From assembly GCA_030592565.1 (NCBI GenBank), contig JAUVIX010000025.1, positions 1 to 18,051 on the forward strand: a stretch of 18,051 nucleotides of DNA. Reading direction: 5' to 3'. Below are positions 15,803 to 18,051 of the stretch, piece after piece. This DNA is from Chlorobiota bacterium. GTDB taxonomy: Bacteria > Bacteroidota > Bacteroidia > Bacteroidales > JAADJA01. The notes beneath the pieces are model-generated. The model was not told the origin of the DNA, searched no databases, and worked only from the letters and a program-made list of their open reading frames with translations. A program made the position numbers and the translations under genes. Position 1 is the stretch's first letter; each line of letters begins with the position of its first letter.

Positions 15803-17574
15803 TAAACAATATAACCATAGTAAAGAATAGTAACAGCCACAAACATATAAATTATTGTGAGTGGAAATCCTATTTTAAAGTAATCTTTGAATGAGTATCC
15901 GCCGGGTCCGTAAACCATAAGATTAGTTTGATATCCAATTGGAGTAATAAAATTAGCAGCAGCAGCAAAAGCAACTACAAGTATGAATGGGACAGGTGGT
16001 AAACCCAGATTCAGGGCTGCAGTTACTGAAATGGGGAATATAAGAGCAGCAGCAGCTTTATTTGTTATATACGAAGCCAAAAGATTTGTTATCAGAAAAA
16101 TACCAAACAATAAACCATAAGGTCCAAATGGCTTGAAGACAGAGATGATAAAGTTTGCAATAATACTTGCCATTCCGGTTTTCATCATCGCAGTGCCAAG
16201 GGCAAGAGAAAGAGCAATGATTATGGCAAGATTAAAATCAATACTTTTTGCGATATCCTTTGGAGAGGTTATTTTTAATAATTGGATTATTATCAACAAA
16301 ACGACAAGTGCCATAAAAAGTGAAATAATTCCCAACCCTGAGAGAAGAATAGCCAATGCAGTACCACCGAATAATGCGGTTGTTTGATACCATTTGAGTT
16401 TACGGAACTCACGTATTTTTGAGATAAGGTAGAAATCGTGAGTATCCAATGAGCGTTTTGAAAAATCATCACCAGCAAGTAAAAGCAGCACATCCCCGGC
16501 TTTAAGTTTTACCTGCCCTATTTTTCCTGATATTTTTTCTCCGTTACGGTGGATTGCCAGAATAGCTGCATCATACTTCCCCCTAAATCCTGCTTCCCGA
16601 ACAGTTTTATCAATTAATGTAGAATTATGAGATACAACTATTTCAAGCACTTCAGTATGTGTCTTTCTTGAAAACATCCCTATTTCTGTTAACTCCAGTC
16701 CCACATCGGCATTTATCATCTCAGCAATAGTCTCGGTATCACCAGCAAAAACAAGTATATCATCTTCTTTCACCACCTCGAAGGGCGAAACAGCCGAAAT
16801 ACGTTTTTCCTGTCTCAATATTTCCACAAGAAATAATCCTTTAAGGTTTCTAAGCCCTGCATTGCCGATCGTTTTACCAATAAGTTTAGAGTTTCTCCTT
16901 ACCTTGGCTTCAACCAGATATTCCCTTGTCTGGGCCGAAAAATCAGAAATAACATCAGTTTTTGAAGGTAACAGTTTATTACTAAAAAGTATAAGATAAA
17001 TAGAACCTATTATTATCATAGGAAAGCCAACTAATGTAAAATCAAACAATCCCAAAGGTTCTAGTCCGGGGATTATCAACTGGTCTGTTACCATACCATT
17101 TACTATCAGGTTAGTAGAAGTACCAATCAATGTAGCACAACCACCAAGAATAGCAGCATATGAAAGTGGTATCAATAACTTACTGGGCTTAATGTTGTTC
17201 CTTTTGCTCCAATTATGTACGTATGGCATCATAATAGCAACTAAGGGTGTATTGTTAAGGAAAGCTGAAAAACCAGCTACAATAACAATCATCTTGCTCA
17301 TAAATCCCCGGTATGTTTTTGTTTTTCTGAAAACTTTATCGAAAAGTCTGTCAATCAGATCGGTCTTCCTTATTATGTCTCCCAGGAGCAATAGTAATAT
17401 TATTACCATGATCTGCTCGTTAGCAAGTCCGCTTAATATTTCTTTAGGTGTTAAAATTCCAAAAATTCCAAGAACAATTATTCCTATAAGAAATGTAAAT
17501 GCAGGGCCTACCAACTCTGTATAGAGTGATATAATAATAAAGGCAAGTACTATGGATACAATAAAAATGTCCAA
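15802..17574 (-). CDS. SLC13-family permease with two RCK_C (TrkA-C) domains, likely sulfate
   Basis: A 590-residue inner-membrane transporter of the divalent anion:sodium symporter / ArsB-NhaD-like group. N-terminal membrane segments hold the SLC13 signature pieces FLNNTP (105-110) and GTSTN (151-155). A cytosolic middle part has two TrkA-C-type ligand-binding domains (about 217-290 and 305-372), followed by C-terminal membrane segments with TNKAAAALIFP. Proteins of this architecture next to cys genes are usually sulfate importers; the substrate here is inferred from cysQ and cysC. The frame has no ATG before TM1, and the TTG at 17574 is the only usual start codon between the upstream stop (17629-17631) and TM1. 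It probably brings sulfate in for the APS kinase encoded divergently. Confidence 0.85.
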   Translation of the reverse strand: MDIFIVSIVLAFIIISLYTELVGPAFTFLIGIIVLGIFGILTPKEILSGLANEQIMVIILLLLLGDIIRKTDLIDRLFDKVFRKTKTYRGFMSKMIVIVAGFSAFLNNTPLVAIMMPYVHNWSKRNNIKPSKLLIPLSYAAILGGCATLIGTSTNLIVNGMVTDQLIIPGLEPLGLFDFTLVGFPMIIIGSIYLILFSNKLLPSKTDVISDFSAQTREYLVEAKVRRNSKLIGKTIGNAGLRNLKGLFLVEILRQEKRISAVSPFEVVKEDDILVFAGDTETIAEMINADVGLELTEIGMFSRKTHTEVLEIVVSHNSTLIDKTVREAGFRGKYDAAILAIHRNGEKISGKIGQVKLKAGDVLLLLAGDDFSKRSLDTHDFYLISKIREFRKLKWYQTTALFGGTALAILLSGLGIISLFMALVVLLIIIQLLKITSPKDIAKSIDFNLAIIIALSLALGTAMMKTGMASIIANFIISVFKPFGPYGLLFGIFLITNLLASYITNKAAAALIFPISVTAALNLGLPPVPFILVVAFAAAANFITPIGYQTNLMVYGPGGYSFKDYFKIGFPLTIIYMFVAVTILYYGYIV

Positions 17575-17678
17575 AATAAGAGCTAAAAGATATAGTGTAA
17601 CATAATTTTTTTTTTGTGGTAAAAGTACCTAATTTTGGAGTTTATACTAAGTAAAGTAAAATAAGTTCAAATTTTTTC

Positions 17679-17686
17679 TAATTTTG
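17679..17686 (+). promoter_or_regulatory. Predicted -7 element of cysC
   Basis: TAATTTTG matches the Bacteroidota -7 element exactly and lies 52 nt before the cysC ATG, just inside the inverted repeat. No clear TTTG is visible at the -33 distance, so the promoter may need an activator or be a false match. Confidence 0.4.
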
Positions 17687-17691
17687 CACTC

Positions 17692-17699
17692 CAAAAATA
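17692..17699 (-). promoter_or_regulatory. Possible -7 element of the permease-cysQ unit
   Basis: TATTTTTG on the minus strand matches TAnnTTTG and would drive the permease and cysQ with a leader of about 110 nt. It is in the right arm of the inverted repeat and has no good -33 partner. This is only a candidate. Confidence 0.3.
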
Positions 17700-17738
17700 G
17701 CCAATAATATTTAGTTATTTTGTTTATAATAAAAGTAG

Positions 17739-18051
17739 ATGATGAGAAATAATGAAAATAATATTTTCCCGGTATTTAACGAAATAGTCCAGAGGGAAGA
17801 GAAAGAAAAGTTGCTTAAACAGAAAGCCCAGGTTATTTGGCTCACAGGTCTTTCAGGTTCAGGCAAAACTACTATTGCAAGGCATCTGGATCAGCAACTG
17901 TATAATAATGGATTTGTTGCACAAGTACTTGATGGTGATAATATTCGGTCGGGTATTAATAATAATCTTGTATTTACAGAAGAAGATCGCTATGAAAATA
18001 TCCGGAGAATAGCTGAGGTCAATAAACTGTTTTTAAACTGTGGTATTATTA
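17739..18051 (+). CDS. cysC: Adenylylsulfate kinase, 3' end beyond the window
   Basis: The first 104 residues of APS kinase, which phosphorylates adenosine 5'-phosphosulfate to PAPS, the donor for sulfate reduction and for sulfotransferases. The P-loop GLSGSGKT (37-44), the substrate segment LDGDNIRSGINNNL (64-77) and DRYENIRRIAEVNKLF (83-98) are the CysC signature in the right order. The first 30 residues before the P-loop match the usual Bacteroidota CysC N-terminus. Two ATGs stand side by side (17739 and 17742) and either may be used. The frame is open to the window end without a stop, and cysD/cysN would be expected next. It is divergent from the sulfate-type permease. Confidence 0.93.
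   Translation, partial: MMRNNENNIFPVFNEIVQREEKEKLLKQKAQVIWLTGLSGSGKTTIARHLDQQLYNNGFVAQVLDGDNIRSGINNNLVFTEEDRYENIRRIAEVNKLFLNCGII

Larger units (their letters stand above)
17629..17700. promoter_or_regulatory. Inverted repeat in the permease/cysC divergent control region
   Basis: CTAATTTTGGAGT at 17629-17641 faces ACTCCAAAAATAG at 17688-17700. The two arms are complementary at 12 of 13 positions and are separated by 46 bp. Each arm includes a sequence matching TAnnTTTG (plus strand at 17630-17637, minus strand at 17692-17699). The element may be a paired operator for divergent genes, or overlapping promoters whose similarity creates the symmetry. The function is inferred. Confidence 0.5.

Overview
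The window looks like a chromosomal segment of a member of the Bacteroidota, most likely Bacteroidales/Marinilabiliales-like (inference). The evidence is low GC, a SusC-type TonB receptor with an STN domain paired with a DUF4249 lipoprotein, a Bacteroidota-type Wza/Wzc pair with a Tyr-Gly tail, and several upstream regions matching the Bacteroidota housekeeping promoter (TTTG, about 17-21 nt, TAnnTTTG). There are no rRNA or tRNA genes, insertion sequences or CRISPR arrays.

Layout. (1) 1-4779, minus strand: an outer-membrane operon transcribed leftwards. In transcription order it holds a secreted protein of unknown function, a SusC-like TonB-dependent receptor, a DUF4249 surface lipoprotein, and the first codons of a further exported protein that runs off the left edge. 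Genes overlap or are 2 nt apart. (2) 5095-7128, plus strand: phosphoglycerate kinase and, 3 nt later, an MBL-fold hydrolase. (3) 7166-7831, minus: a potassium-channel-like membrane protein with a good promoter that fixes its start codon. (4) 8051-10492, plus: methylcrotonyl-CoA carboxylase carboxyltransferase subunit and a methylglutaconyl-CoA-hydratase-like crotonase, consecutive steps of leucine breakdown. The biotin-carrying partner is not in the window. (5) 10585-11469, minus: fabD of fatty-acid synthesis. (6) 11614-14902, plus: an outer-membrane polysaccharide export lipoprotein and a Wzc-type co-polymerase/tyrosine kinase. (7) 14969-17574, minus: cysQ and an SLC13/RCK_C sulfate-type permease. 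(8) From 17739, plus: the start of cysC (APS kinase), divergent from the permease and cut by the window end.

How they fit together. Blocks 7 and 8 form a sulfate-uptake, PAPS-making and PAP-recycling set. It lies next to a polysaccharide export pair, which suggests that the PAPS may serve sulfation of an exported glycan or other metabolite rather than only cysteine synthesis (inference). Block 1 is a Sus-like nutrient or siderophore uptake system in which DUF4249 takes the place of SusD; its substrate is unknown and its first gene is uncharacterised. The remaining genes are ordinary metabolism.

Non-coding points: seven matches to the Bacteroidota -7 element, one convincing bidirectional terminator hairpin (14933-14952), a 13-bp inverted repeat between the divergent permease and cysC genes, a degenerate palindromic element between the leucine genes, and an in-frame 12-bp tandem repeat in wzc. 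I see no clearly new multi-gene defence or mobile system. The least explained parts are the first gene of the TonB operon and the permease/cysC control region.
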